Shown piece after piece: positions 43,878 to 56,489 of a stretch of 64,000 bases of DNA. The stretch covers positions 199,547,239 through 199,611,238 of the forward strand of contig CP136069.1 in assembly GCA_032622095.1 (NCBI GenBank), read 5' to 3'. Position numbers and translations under genes: made by a program. Source of the stretch: Siphonodentalium dalli. Taxonomy: Eukaryota; Mollusca; Scaphopoda; Gadilida; Siphonodentaliidae. Position 1 is the stretch's first letter. Each line of letters starts with the position of its first letter. The notes under the pieces are model-generated. The model saw only the letters and a program-made list of their open reading frames with translations. It had not been told where the DNA came from and did not search any database.

Positions 43878-45216
43878 CAGGGTTTCCGCCATGCCGGCTG
43901 CGGGTCCATCCCATGGACCCATTCCCCTCGCATATGATCTGTTGATTCATACATGTACCAAAAGTCAGTAGCAATATGTCGTAAAAAAAATCCGGCTGCA
44001 ACGGGAGTTAAACATAATACTGGTGAAAAAGCGGGTCAAATAGCAACATATAGATACAGCGTAAATCATGTCGCGGTATTATCAAAGAATGCCTGACAGT
44101 TGCAATGAGTGCGGATATTTTTGTGCACGGGATTCCATGGATGAAACTACTCATGCTCGAAGACCCCGTGCTCTCGTATACGATTACATAATTGGATCAA
44201 AGAACACACAATTGCTGAGTCGGGACATTTTTATGCACGGGATTTTTCGTGGATGAAACTACTCAATGTTGATCATTTATCTTATTGCTGAATTATCATT
44301 TGTTTTGAGTTCGATGTAAGTGAAGTTCCTGAAAAATACATGTGATTCTCTACGCGTGTTGATTATTATGCGTATATAGCCATGCTATACTAAACAAAAT
44401 CCCAAAGTGATTTATTTCACAATAATACGAAACCTGTCCCAAATCAGTCTTTTTGCGGGAATTCATAGTGACAACACCATTCATTTGAGCCATATTACAT
44501 GCATGGAGGATAAACACGAACACATACACCCCCTCCCCCCCCCCCCCCCAATATGGAGATAAAGTCAAAGTACGGTCTTATAATAGGTTGGCTAAAACTC
44601 TGTTCTATACATGTAGCTGCGGTCGTCGGTTGTTTAATACAGACTATTGAACAAGCTACGAGTTCCGAGTGACAGATTTCATTACCATTCATATTTCGCC
44701 GCTATAAATATCTCCTGCAGCCAAACCCTGCAGTATGACGTCACAGCGCACAAATAGTTTTATATATATAATCCTGTCAGTTTCATTTTCACTGACGCTA
44801 CTTGAAATTCTAAGAAATACTGTATTCAATTCTCCTTGCTAGGTATTATTGGTCAATGCGTAGATGCATTTTAGTGTTTAGATTCATTATTCCTGTTGGA
44901 ATCTAATTGTAAGTTATAAATTTGTAAACACTGTAGCTCGTTCAATTATATAGTCTTCAATCAGCAGGCAGTCTTATGTATGTAATTACATGACTAATTA
45001 TTTGGATACCATCAACAGAATTAATGCACCCACAGAAATGATCGACTTGCGTAATATACGTAGCTTTGGATTCCTTTGTGGGACACTCAGGTGCAAGGAA
45101 ATGGCTACTTTTCAGTGTCAAATAACAAAATTTTCTCCCGACTGGACGAACCATGGTCGTCGCGTTATGTGTTTCCCCAATACGGACTCATTAATTTCCC
45201 CCTAGCGGAAACCCTG
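43878..45216. mobile_element. hAT-like 1339-bp non-autonomous element
   Basis: The ends are CAGGGTTTCCGCCATG and CCTAGCGGAAACCCTG. GTTTAGT is repeated at 43871-43877 and 45217-45223 (7 bp exact, 8 with one mismatch). No transposase frame is present. The interior has direct repeats of 'gtgcacgggatt' and 'tggatgaaactactca'. A duplicate is at 47046-48384 and a diverged inverted copy at 63031-64000. Confidence 0.82.
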
Positions 45217-46045
45217 GTTTAGTATTACATAGACTTACCAACTTTCTGTATTCCCTATCGCTAACACTTGAGAATAGCCCCTATCCAAGTTGATCTTCAT
45301 TGTCATTGACACTTTAATTTTATTATATGATAGGGGTTTTGTGTGATATACATGTATATAGCATTTATGCTATCATTATACTGTACTATTATTATATTCT
45401 TGAAGAAATTTTCATAATTTGGTAACTGTTATTTCTAAATTATAACATAACGAAGCCATCTTTAAACCTTTCATTGCTAATTATATTCTCCAATTCAATG
45501 ATACAAATTCGCCTGGATGGATGTTCGTTAGAAATGATCAGACTGTACGAAATGAGCGGACGTACAGACAGACAGAAAGTTAATACAAGTGCGGTGTGGC
45601 AAGCCGGCCCTTTAACAAACTGTTTTCATACTCGGGGGCAAAATAGATACCTATATTCCTGGTCAATTTCAGTTCTAAATATAAATTTTGAAGGATAACT
45701 GATTTTAGATTGTGCATTGTAAATTTTAAAGCTCAAATTTTAGTTTTTTTTCCAGTCAGACCAACGATATATATGTTTTAAACAAAATTAAAATAAAAGC
45801 CACTCTGGACAGGAGACTTGATTGTAGATCATGCCATGAATCTCTACTGTGGCTAACACCCGTAGAGAACATATTCTTAAATCGTACAATTTCAAGTTCA
45901 TATGGGGGATCGATCGAAGGCCGCTCCGAGCAATCGGAGGCCGCTCCGAGCAGCCAACGAGGCACTCCGAGTTTTTGAGTCATTTTTGGAGACAAGAGTT
46001 TAGAACTCCGGACACAACCAAAGATTCCGGACACATGGAGAGGTA

Positions 46046-46258
46046 CACTAATGCTCTAAGTAATCGACTTCTTAACCACAGCAGAATTATGGGTAACTTT
46101 TCAGGATTTAGTCGGAAATATGGCTTGTTGCCATTCATCGGAAAGCTCTCCCCGAGAGCTTTCTGATGAATGGCAAGAAGCCATATTTCCGACTAAATCC
46201 TGAAAAGTTACCCATAATTCTGCTGTGGTTAAGAAGTCGATTACTTAGAGCATTACTG
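46046..46258. mobile_element. TA-flanked palindromic MITE ('CACTAATGC' variant)
   Basis: A full hairpin with TA at 46044-46045 and 46259-46260. Repeated at 49214-49426. Confidence 0.87.
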
Positions 46259-46623
46259 TATGTATTATCTGTTTTAGGTTTGCCCAGTAATATAGTTATT
46301 TTCCAGCACGCAGTAAGTGGTGGAACGACAGAGAAAATGATATATAATACTGTAGGTGTGTCAGAAAGTGGCCACCCATGACGAAAATACCGGCACTGTT
46401 GACAAAACGTCCATTATTTTGCATGGAAAAATATACTACACGCTATTTACGATTGGATGTACTTGAAGCCAAATATTACCCCGAGCCACAGGAGGGATAA
46501 TTCCGAGCAGCCAACGAGGCATTCCGAGCAGCCAACGAGGCACTCCGAGTTTATGAGTCATTTTTGGAGACAAGAGTTTAGAACTCTGGACACAATCAAA
46601 GATTCCGGACACATGGAGAGGTA

Positions 46624-46735
46624 CAGTAATGCTCTAAGTAATCGACTTCTTAACCACAGCAGAATTATGGGTAACTTTTCAGGATTTAGTCGGAAATATG
46701 GCTTGTTGCCATTCATCGGAAAGCTCTCACTGAGA
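46624..46735. repeat. Left half of the TA-flanked palindromic MITE, duplicate
   Basis: Duplicate of 43456-43567, close after the unit junction. Confidence 0.85.
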
Positions 46736-47045
46736 TACATGTTGTATATGTGGTTTGCTAATACACACTTTGTATGCCTCATTAATATTGATTATTCCTA
46801 AGCACGTAAACCATAAAGCCCTTAAACACCATATCAATGGTATTGCCGTCGGTCGGTCAATAATTTCCTTTGGTACACCCTACAGGTCACATCTCTCGTC
46901 CGATTGTCACCAACCTTAATATGGATCTTCGGAGTGTCCTCTAGATGGGAGCTTACCAATTTTCCCGAATTCTGTTAAAAACATGGATGCCAGTGGCCAT
47001 TTTGTATTTGACTCTGTGTATGACTAAATCCATTGGATGTTTAGT

Positions 47046-48384
47046 CAGGGTTTCCGCCATGCCGGCTGCGGGTCCATCCCATGGACCCATTCCCCTCGCA
47101 TATGATCTGTTGATTCATACATGTACCAAAAGTCAGTAGCAATATGTCGTAAAAAAAATCCGGCTGCAACGGGAGTTAAACATAATACTGGTGAAAAAGC
47201 GGGTCAAATAGCAACATATAGATACAGCGTAAATCATGTCGCGGTATTATCAAAGAATGCCTGACAGTTGCAATGAGTGCGGATATTTTTGTGCACGGGA
47301 TTCCATGGATGAAACTACTCATGCTCGAAGACCCCGTGCTCTCGTATACGATTACATAATTGGATCAAAGAACACACAATTGCTGAGTCGGGACATTTTT
47401 ATGCACGGGATTTTTCGTGGATGAAACTACTCAATGTTGATCATTTATCTTATTGCTGAATTATCATTTGTTTTGAGTTCGATGTAAGTGAAGTTCCTGA
47501 AAAATACATGTGATTCTCTACGCGTGTTGATTATTATGCGTATATAGCCATGCTATACTAAACAAAATCCCAAAGTGATTTATTTCACAATAATACGAAA
47601 CCTGTCCCAAATCAGTCTTTTTGCGGGAATTCATAGTGACAACACCATTCATTTGAGCCATATTACATGCATGGAGGATAAACACGAACACATACACCCC
47701 CTCCCCCCCCCCCCCCCAATATGGAGATAAAGTCAAAGTACGGTCTTATAATAGGTTGGCTAAAACTCTGTTCTATACATGTAGCTGCGGTCGTCGGTTG
47801 TTTAATACAGACTATTGAACAAGCTACGAGTTCCGAGTGACAGATTTCATTACCATTCATATTTCGCCGCTATAAATATCTCCTGCAGCCAAACCCTGCA
47901 GTATGACGTCACAGCGCACAAATAGTTTTATATATATAATCCTGTCAGTTTCATTTTCACTGACGCTACTTGAAATTCTAAGAAATACTGTATTCAATTC
48001 TCCTTGCTAGGTATTATTGGTCAATGCGTAGATGCATTTTAGTGTTTAGATTCATTATTCCTGTTGGAATCTAATTGTAAGTTATAAATTTGTAAACACT
48101 GTAGCTCGTTCAATTATATAGTCTTCAATCAGCAGGCAGTCTTATGTATGTAATTACATGACTAATTATTTGGATACCATCAACAGAATTAATGCACCCA
48201 CAGAAATGATCGACTTGCGTAATATACGTAGCTTTGGATTCCTTTGTGGGACACTCAGGTGCAAGGAAATGGCTACTTTTCAGTGTCAAATAACAAAATT
48301 TTCTCCCGACTGGACGAACCATGGTCGTCGCGTTATGTGTTTCCCCAATACGGACTCATTAATTTCCCCCTAGCGGAAACCCTG
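47046..48384. mobile_element. hAT-like 1339-bp element, duplicate inside copy 2
   Basis: Second occurrence of 43878-45216, moved with the 3168-bp duplication rather than by transposition, because its flanks are duplicated too. Confidence 0.82.
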
Positions 48385-49213
48385 GTTTAGTATTACATAG
48401 ACTTACCAACTTTCTGTATTCCCTATCGCTAACACTTGAGAATAGCCCCTATCCAAGTTGATCTTCATTGTCATTGACACTTTAATTTTATTATATGATA
48501 GGGGTTTTGTGTGATATACATGTATATAGCATTTATGCTATCATTATACTGTACTATTATTATATTCTTGAAGAAATTTTCATAATTTGGTAACTGTTAT
48601 TTCTAAATTATAACATAACGAAGCCATCTTTAAACCTTTCATTGCTAATTATATTCTCCAATTCAATGATACAAATTCGCCTGGATGGATGTTCGTTAGA
48701 AATGATCAGACTGTACGAAATGAGCGGACGTACAGACAGACAGAAAGTTAATACAAGTGCGGTGTGGCAAGCCGGCCCTTTAACAAACTGTTTTCATACT
48801 CGGGGGCAAAATAGATACCTATATTCCTGGTCAATTTCAGTTCTAAATATAAATTTTGAAGGATAACTGATTTTAGATTGTGCATTGTAAATTTTAAAGC
48901 TCAAATTTTAGTTTTTTTTCCAGTCAGACCAACGATATATATGTTTTAAACAAAATTAAAATAAAAGCCACTCTGGACAGGAGACTTGATTGTAGATCAT
49001 GCCATGAATCTCTACTGTGGCTAACACCCGTAGAGAACATATTCTTAAATCGTACAATTTCAAGTTCATATGGGGGATCGATCGAAGGCCGCTCCGAGCA
49101 ATCGGAGGCCGCTCCGAGCAGCCAACGAGGCACTCCGAGTTTTTGAGTCATTTTTGGAGACAAGAGTTTAGAACTCCGGACACAACCAAAGATTCCGGAC
49201 ACATGGAGAGGTA

Positions 49214-49426
49214 CACTAATGCTCTAAGTAATCGACTTCTTAACCACAGCAGAATTATGGGTAACTTTTCAGGATTTAGTCGGAAATATGGCTTGTTGCC
49301 ATTCATCGGAAAGCTCTCCCCGAGAGCTTTCTGATGAATGGCAAGAAGCCATATTTCCGACTAAATCCTGAAAAGTTACCCATAATTCTGCTGTGGTTAA
49401 GAAGTCGATTACTTAGAGCATTACTG
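49214..49426. mobile_element. TA-flanked palindromic MITE, duplicate
   Basis: Duplicate of 46046-46258 within the second 3168-bp unit. Confidence 0.87.
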
Positions 49427-49826
49427 TATGTATTATCTGTTTTAGGTTTGCCCAGTAATATAGTTATTTTCCAGCACGCAGTAAGTGGTGGAACGACAGA
49501 GAAAATGATATATAATACTGTAGGTGTGTCAGAAAGTGGCCACCCATGACGAAAATACCGGCACTGTTGACAAAACGTCCATTATTTTGCATGGAAAAAT
49601 ATACTACACGCTATTTACGATTGGATGTACTTGAAGCCAAATATTACCCCGAGCCACAGGAGGGATAATTCACTTTTCATACAGTAGGCCGGGGTGGGTG
49701 GATGTTTCAGCCGCTAAAAAAGTTACTTTTTTCCAAGTGGTCACAATTTTTTTCCTCTCACAACATTTCTGCAATATAATTGCCTCAAAGTGTTCAGCAT
49801 CATTGTTAAGGTGTGTATGACACATA

Positions 49827-49882
<56 letters not shown>
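49827..49882. repeat. Run of 56 G
   Basis: An uninterrupted G homopolymer, 160 bp after the end of the 3168-bp duplication. The exact length may not be reliable. Confidence 0.9.
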
Positions 49883-49883
<1 letters not shown>

Positions 49884-50019
49884 AGTTAGTGTGGAAATAG
49901 GCATGATGCTTCTAAGTGGAATAAACAGAATCAGAACAGACGAGTGAAAAGAAGGGAGAGAAAATATAATTAATTTAATATATATGCAAGTCTAAAAATA
50001 ATGTGCTGGTCATCAGCAA

Positions 50020-50245
50020 AATAATCGAGGTCTGCTGAGGGCGAATTTGACGATATTACCCAGCATAGCATCAACAAATTCAACCTCTGATGACCTCATT
50101 CTATTTTGGTCTCGACCAACCATGGAGAACTAGCTACAGAATGAGGGTCACATATGGTGAATTTGGTAATGCTATAGCCCACTATGCTGGGTAGCATCAC
50201 AAAACTCACCCTCCTTGAAGCTTATTCTGCAGAATGCTTGACCTG
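50020..50245. repeat. Diverged hAT-like palindromes
   Basis: Two old hairpins of the 'agaatgagg.c' family: 'gaggtctgctgagggcgaatt' against 'aattcaacctctgatgacctc', then 'acagaatgagggtcac' against 'gaagcttattctgc'. Confidence 0.65.
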
Positions 50246-50394
50246 GGTCTGGCCTTAGCACAGTACCTAGCCCAAGAACTCACCTCATGGAAATGAAATT
50301 TAGTTTTGTGATACATGGTGGATTTCAGCTGAATACCTGTATTGTTGGAGAGTTAATTGCAAGGTGGTGTTGCCCTAATATTTTTTCAACAAGA

Positions 50395-50705
50395 GCACAC
50401 CGTCGGGGCGTGGCATAATATGCCCGTTTCTGGAGTAGAGTGGGGCATGTAGACAGAACCCATATTTGAAATTGATCTGTATACCAAATTTGGTTCAGTT
50501 CAGTTCAATCTAAAGTTATCAACCGGAAACCACAAATCAGGTAAAATCTAAGTCGAAAAAGGCGCATAACTCAGTAAAAATCTGTATTTTGGTGTAGTAT
50601 ACTAACATACCAAATTTGGTTCAGTTCACTCAATTCAATCTAAAGTTATCACCCGGAAACCAAAAGCGGACCGACAGACGACCCATTTACATAATACGAC
50701 CGTTT
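50395..50705. repeat. 'accaaatttggttcag' repeat
   Basis: 'ataccaaatttggttcagtt', 'caatctaaagttatca' and 'ccggaaacca' occur twice (about 50480-50540 and 50605-50665). Related in style to the repeats at 10200 and 42000. Confidence 0.65.
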
Positions 50706-53106
50706 GTTCAAACAGGCATATCAAAATCATAATTGACATAAATTAATGTGATACTATGGGACACATCTAAAGATACACTTGCTGTGATGAAAAGAAGGTA
50801 CACTAATGCTTTTATACTTGTTTACATGTATAATGAGCTACCTCAGACAATATTTGGGGACGAATATAATCAAACGTCCAACTGTCAAAATTATTTTCAA
50901 ATGACGTGAAGGTGAAGGCTTTTTGTGAGATATATAGTAATTTCCGGATCAATTCAACGCCGGAAACCGGAAAGCAGGGCAGTCGCTGGGTGGGAAATAA
51001 TTATTTATTATGCTTATAATATCCCTATTACAAAAGTTGGAATGACTTAGAAGAACCAGAATCGGAAATAGGGTAACTGTAATACTGACCATCAAGCTTA
51101 AATGGTGTGAGACTACAGATTTGGAGGTAAAAAGGGGGTGGGTATCCCACATGAAATTGGAAAACATATTTTTTCCTTCAAATAGGGGGGTGGTGGGTAC
51201 CCAAGTGCCCGAAAAAAGTTTGTTCAGCCTACTGTCATGTCACTTTTTTCCGACCCCAACCTGCGAGCCACCCCAGAAATTTTAGCCCAAAATTCCCCAG
51301 AATAAGCATCCGATGGAGGAAAGGTGGTGTAGCAATGATTTTCTAACGAGGCTGAACAATGATAGTCAACAAGGCCCCTTCAAGTGACTACACAGGAGTA
51401 CGATTATCAAAATGGAGTTTTACATTTTGGTATATAAAATGGCACTGCTTTAGTCTGAGTTTCTATGACTCGCAAATGCTTTACTTCTTGGTGATGGTAA
51501 GATGGCACAATTCATATAAAATAACTTAGCTGTAAACTGATTGTTGCATTGACATAATGGTTATCCTGAATTAATGTTATATCACTCCAACTGCACTGTG
51601 CTGACTCAAAATAGGCATGTACCCAACAATAATGAATGTTTACCGATCTACAGTCTGTTCCAAAGATTCGAATATAATAGAACAGAATATGTATTGCAAT
51701 ACACCAATTATATCGGCAGTTGCAAGTTGCATAATGATGAAACACATAAAACACAAAATATGAATATGTGAATAATACTATGGGATAACGATTTTGCAGA
51801 CATTTTAAAGATATACTGAACTAACAAGTCATATCAATATGTACTTAATACATAAATAAGTTAATAATTAGGATAATTATGTCCAATTCTTTTCAGAAAA
51901 ATAAAAATGGGAATAAACCATTTCACTTATAAAAAATATAAAATCAAGTCCGTAGCCAGCCATTATAGAAGGCAATTCGTCATATATATGGAGGGCATTT
52001 GAATCGAGCCACGTAGCGGCGAGCGGGGGGGAGCCCGAGAGGGGGTATCACCCCTCTCGTTTTAAAGGGGGTCCGGCCCTCCCCCAGGGAAAAAAATTCT
52101 GAAAAGACAATGCAAACGGCATAACTGAGACCACCCTGAAACAAAAAATCTAAAGAACCTTCGGAATAAAGAACCTAGCATTTATACCCGACCTAAACTA
52201 TGCGCTTTAAAGCGCGATAATAAACTATGCATGATAACATGACTGTTGGCCAGAACATTATTAAGGCATATAGTGATCGTGAAACGCTTGTTTTCCAGAA
52301 ATATTTAGTGAATGTGGCTCCAGTTGTGGAATGTATACATGTATATGCATAAACGGACAAAAACAAACAACTGTCGTCATAATTTATTGATGAATTGATT
52401 ATTTAAATCAATAAAAGATCGAATACGAGAATAATGACAAAACAATTCCAAACCGTCCTACTGTATATATGCCAAGCGCACATGCATGGCGAATTGCGAT
52501 TTAAAATTGTTATGCGGAAGGTTATTTGCATAATAGGGAATATAGAATAACCTTTGCCACAAATCTACACATTGTTATGTGAATCTCATTTGAGTATCAA
52601 TTGCTGTTTTCGTTCATTTGAAATTATTATGAATGAACATAACCATGATTGCTTCGTGGAAATAAACTGTTGTGCGTTTTGTATACAGGTGGGGGCTTCT
52701 TGCGTCACGTGATAAAAAATATTCTACAATTTATTTCGCATTTTTAAGATGCGAAAAGAACGGAAGATCGAAGACCGGTCGATCACAGGTGGTGTCTTAT
52801 ATTTATATATATATGATGATGTAGAGCATTATAGACCTATATAATTGTCAAAAAATCGTGATACGTCACATTATACTATACATGCATATACAACTTTATT
52901 ACGAATTTTAACATATACCAAAGAAATAAACTATAGGGCCTATTCATAATTATTTTCTTTTCGAATATATCTCTTTACTTGGGATACATGGTGGTTGCAA
53001 TGCAGCATGGGTCGTCACTGGAGTGGGCATGTTGTGTCATGCATGCAGTATAGGCCTGCATACATAGGGATATCGCGATAGCCTATATATAGGCGGCCCC
53101 TATGCA
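50706..53106. other. Intergenic, no gene seen
   Basis: A GC-rich patch at about 52010-52095 contains a hairpin ('cgagagggggt' with 'acccctctcg'). No exon is recognised in the rest. Confidence 0.45.
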
Positions 53107-54330
53107 TTTTTTTTAAATTTTATTTGTAGTATAATACAAAATGGATTGGGGCACAAGTTACAAAACTTAATGAGCCTCTCTCCGGTATACATTGATACAA
53201 GCAATTTGTTTAACAAAGTGGCACAATAAGTAACTTATTTACAGCTGCATGTGGTGAATGGGAAAGATGATGATGGAAGATTGTAACAGTTATTGAGGAA
53301 GGGTGAGAATGAGAATGATTGGTGGGGGGTGCCAACGCCGAGTGTGCATGCAATGCTGAGGCGAAAAACATATTTGTTAATTGATAAACTAATTTATTAT
53401 TGTATAATTTAACTAGAAAAGTTTAGTCTCCGCGATAAAATGCTGGACTATTTTGAACAGTTTCACATTTTGTTTGTTAGGAGTATTCCGGATGCCAACA
53501 AGTAGATTGTTCATATGTGTTAATTTAATTCCTTCTCTGTGAAGCAGGTGAAACATCTCCGTTCGTTCTGACTGGTAGTGGGGACATATAAAGACGTAAT
53601 GATAGACATCTTCACACGGGTTGCCGCACGTACAACGAGGACTTCCTGAGACATAGGAATTTGTCAGACTGAAGATCACTATAATAGTTAAATAGTCTGG
53701 CGTGCAATAGCAGCAATACATTATATTTCCTATACGTCCTGTATATACTGGGGGTCTAGTGGTAGGATAAATTATTCTAAGATAAACTTTAAAATCGAAA
53801 ATCGTCGGAGCTTCTGTTATTGCGGAAGGCATGTCGTTCCACGCTTTTATGGTTGAGGGGAAAATGACTTTTTGTAATACTCAGTATTGCTCAGTTTCTG
53901 AATTCATACTCGGATATATCGGCTATCCTGGGTGGTAATATATTAGTGAGGTAAGTAGGGGCTCTTTGATTTACAATGTTATACATAGTTTGTAGTTTAT
54001 GAAGTTCGCGCCTTTTTCTTAGTGGGGGCCAGCCGACTTCTGCCATGATGCCTTTGTCTGATACTGAGCATGTGAGGCCGCTGACAATTCTGGCTGCATC
54101 AATGCGTAATCGGTCAAGTTTATCCAATTGGTATTTTGCTGCACATGCCCAGACTACATCGGAGTAATCATATTAGAGGCAGTATATATGTTTTATATAT
54201 ATTTTCTAATGTCTTCCTGTCGAGTTGGAATTTAAATTTTCTGAGCTGTGATAAGCTTAGCGGGATGCTACTCTCTTTTATTGTTTCATTTATATGATTG
54301 TTCCACGACATATTTGATTTGGAGCTCAAG
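53107..54330 (-). pseudogene. 5'-truncated LINE retrotransposon, reverse-transcriptase C-terminal end
   Basis: Read on the - strand from about 54330 down: 'MSWNNHINETIKESS', 'YSDVVWACAAKYQLDKLDRL', 'RIDAARIVSGLTCSVSDKG', 'WPPLRKRRELHKLQTMYNIV' and 'APTYLTNILPPR'. Then comes a stop at 53893-53891 and a frameshift in a C run near 53860, and 53832-53413 continues with a Cys/His motif 'CTCGNPCEDVYHYVFICPHY' near the end. This is the thumb and C-terminal tail common to CR1/Jockey-group and related non-LTR elements. The reverse-transcriptase core and endonuclease are absent. The A-rich 3' tail reads as a T run at 53107-53115 on the + strand. It is non-functional. Confidence 0.85.
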
Positions 54331-54487
54331 ACCAAGGTGTGTGCCTATATGCATGTATATATATGGCTTGTCATATAAGTTATAGGACGTCCCAGTAATT
54401 TTGCGGTATGCCTTCGTAGATTGCCTTAATTACTGTATATACACGACACCCTTCCGTTGGATGGTCATATCTAGTGATTACATCATG

Positions 54488-54892
54488 CTAGTTTGAGCTG
54501 CATTCTGTTGAACCCCTGGTTGAATTCCGGAATATTATACGACATGGGTTAATTGGCCTATCATTTGCGTGCACCATGTCCATGCAGGCTGTTGCAATGC
54601 GCCGTTCGTCGAATGAAATGTGAATGTCCCGGGCATCAACTGCATCAATAGCATATATACAGTTCGGTCCAACGTGCCATTGTCCTACGTAGTTTGCCTT
54701 GCATGCATGACACGGGCGCAGCATGCCGCTCTGCGGCATGACATGTTCCTCCGAATGGCGAACTGCAATCACCTCCTCCGGGCACATGCATGAAAAAGGG
54801 CCGTTCGTTCGAATGGTACGAACCCCCTTCGCTACGGGCTTGAAAATTGTCTCCAAACAGGCGATAGCCGGTCTTCCAAAACTCAGTTCCAC
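54488..54892 (-). CDS. Unrecognised open frame in a GC-richer block
   Basis: 134 codons from ATG 54892. Base composition is closer to 50% GC than its surroundings. It contains 'CMCPEE' and 'CHACKANY', so four Cys in two pairs, but no family is recognised. A second frame overlaps (54645-54908). It could be part of an unknown element or chance. Confidence 0.2.
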   Translation of the reverse strand: MELSFGRPAIACLETIFKPVAKGVRTIRTNGPFSCMCPEEVIAVRHSEEHVMPQSGMLRPCHACKANYVGQWHVGPNCIYAIDAVDARDIHISFDERRIATACMDMVHANDRPINPCRIIFRNSTRGSTECSSN

Positions 54893-56305
54893 TGCTTATA
54901 TGGAGCAAACATTAGAGTCTTGTCAAAATTTTCCAATGTCTGCTCGTGGGAATTTCGTCTTGGCTCATCAGTATCTGGAATACATTTGGTCGAGTCTGTT
55001 TCTTTCCCAATTTTCTTTTTCTGAAAAATATGACATAATACATATACACGAAATCTAGATATGAAACGAACTTAATGACTCTCCAATAGGTGGATACATG
55101 TACGTGCATTTTACGGAGTAGCTACATGTTGCACAGATGAACTCCTGCACTGGGTCACGTTATATTTACGCAATTCTACATGTATGTCCTGGAAAATCAC
55201 AAACAATGATTTGGGCTTAATGCCACTTACATATGATATGCATGTACTTGCACAATAGTGCTCCTATTAAAATACTAGAGACAAAAATAATCGACCAGAG
55301 ACCACGGAAAAACTCTGCATGACATTAATAGCCTGAAGTGGCTGTGTCAATCACACTGAACGAACCAATGAAATTACACGTTGGCTATCCTGCTGTATAA
55401 CACAAAGAACGGTGGGCTGACCCGCGCATGTGCTGTACTGACCACCGATAATCGCAATAAAATAACCAGCACTTGTTATCCCGGGGGCATTTCCCGAGAA
55501 ATGCTGCCCACAGAAAGTTAACGCTGTCATGGAACTTGTGTGTCCACAGACACACAACTCCAGTATGCGACACTATGCACATATGCATCTGATTTACTAC
55601 TAATTTGATAACGAATGACGCATTCACTCCACCCTATCATGATCAGCATGTTAATCTGAACAACAGGCAAGGCCTACAAAGGTCCTCACAGACTCTATAG
55701 TTATGAACACAGACGCACATCTGTGTCGTTTCCTCAATTACTTTGTGGAATCTGATGCACAGTATTATGCATCTGACTCCGTGTTAATTCAGTAATGAAT
55801 AACGCATTTACTCACGCCTATTATAATACTCTATAGGCATGATATTCTGAACAACTTGCGGGACTTATAAATGGTCTCTGCATTATTCCTCGGTCCTGAG
55901 ACTGGGTGTGTAAATCTACACATATGCAGGCAAATGTACTACGTGCTAATCGTTCATTTACCCCAGAACGACAGGTACAAGCGCTCACTCCTGATGAGAC
56001 CTTGCGCAAATCACCAGTTCGTAAACATGGTGTAACAAAATGGTCGAAACACTTAACAAATTGGCAGTGTAGAGTACTACATGGAATGTCCCGTCCATAG
56101 ATCGGACAGGGTGTTGGTATATATCCATCTTTATATAAAAACTTAATATAAAATTAAAAGCAACATAATGGATTGTTGATTTCAAAGCAATTTAACCACT
56201 CATTTCAGGAAAACACTTGAAAACTGCTAAATTATTGACAAAATTTAGTGCTTGATGATCATAATCTAGAATGATAAGATTGTAAATCAAGAGTACCAGT
56301 TTGCA
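54893..56305. other. Intergenic, diverged tandem segments
   Basis: About 55565-55680 and 55755-55880 share 'tatgcatctga', 'taatgaataacgcatttactc' like blocks and 'ctgaacaac', so they are old duplicated segments. No exon is recognised. Confidence 0.45.
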
Positions 56306-56311
56306 AAGGTA

Positions 56312-56489
56312 CAGTAATGCCCTAAGTAATCGACCCCTTAACCGCAGCAGAATTATGGGTAACTTTTCAGGATTTAGTCGGAAATATGGCTTGTTGCCAT
56401 TCATCGGAAAGCCATATTTCCGACTAAATCCTGAAAAGTTACCCATAATTCTGCTGTGGTTACGGAGTCGATTAATTAGGGCATTACTG
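56312..56489. mobile_element. TA-flanked palindromic MITE, short 178-bp form
   Basis: TA at 56310-56311 and 56490-56491. The turn region is deleted, so the arms meet at 'cggaaagccatatttccg'. It lies 31 bases beyond the stop codon of the - strand KDZ-type exon. Confidence 0.88.

Larger units (their letters stand above)
43331..46498. repeat. 3168-bp tandem duplication, copy 1
   Basis: It runs from 'aattccgagcagccaacgag' to the same point at 46499. All landmarks recur at +3168, including a 15-C run (44535-44549). No protein gene is recognised inside. The small frames at 43385, 44068, 44990 and 45849 are repeated only because the DNA is. Confidence 0.97.
46499..49666. repeat. 3168-bp tandem duplication, copy 2
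   Basis: It appears identical to copy 1 over the stretches compared by eye. It ends at 49667 where 'aatt' is followed by new sequence ('cacttttcatacag'). The shared junction bases are AATT. Confidence 0.97.

Noticed and set aside
43385-49549. Duplicated gene pair in the 3168-bp blocks
   Set aside because: The frames are short, lack domains, and are identical only because the DNA is duplicated. Several lie inside a hAT-like element.
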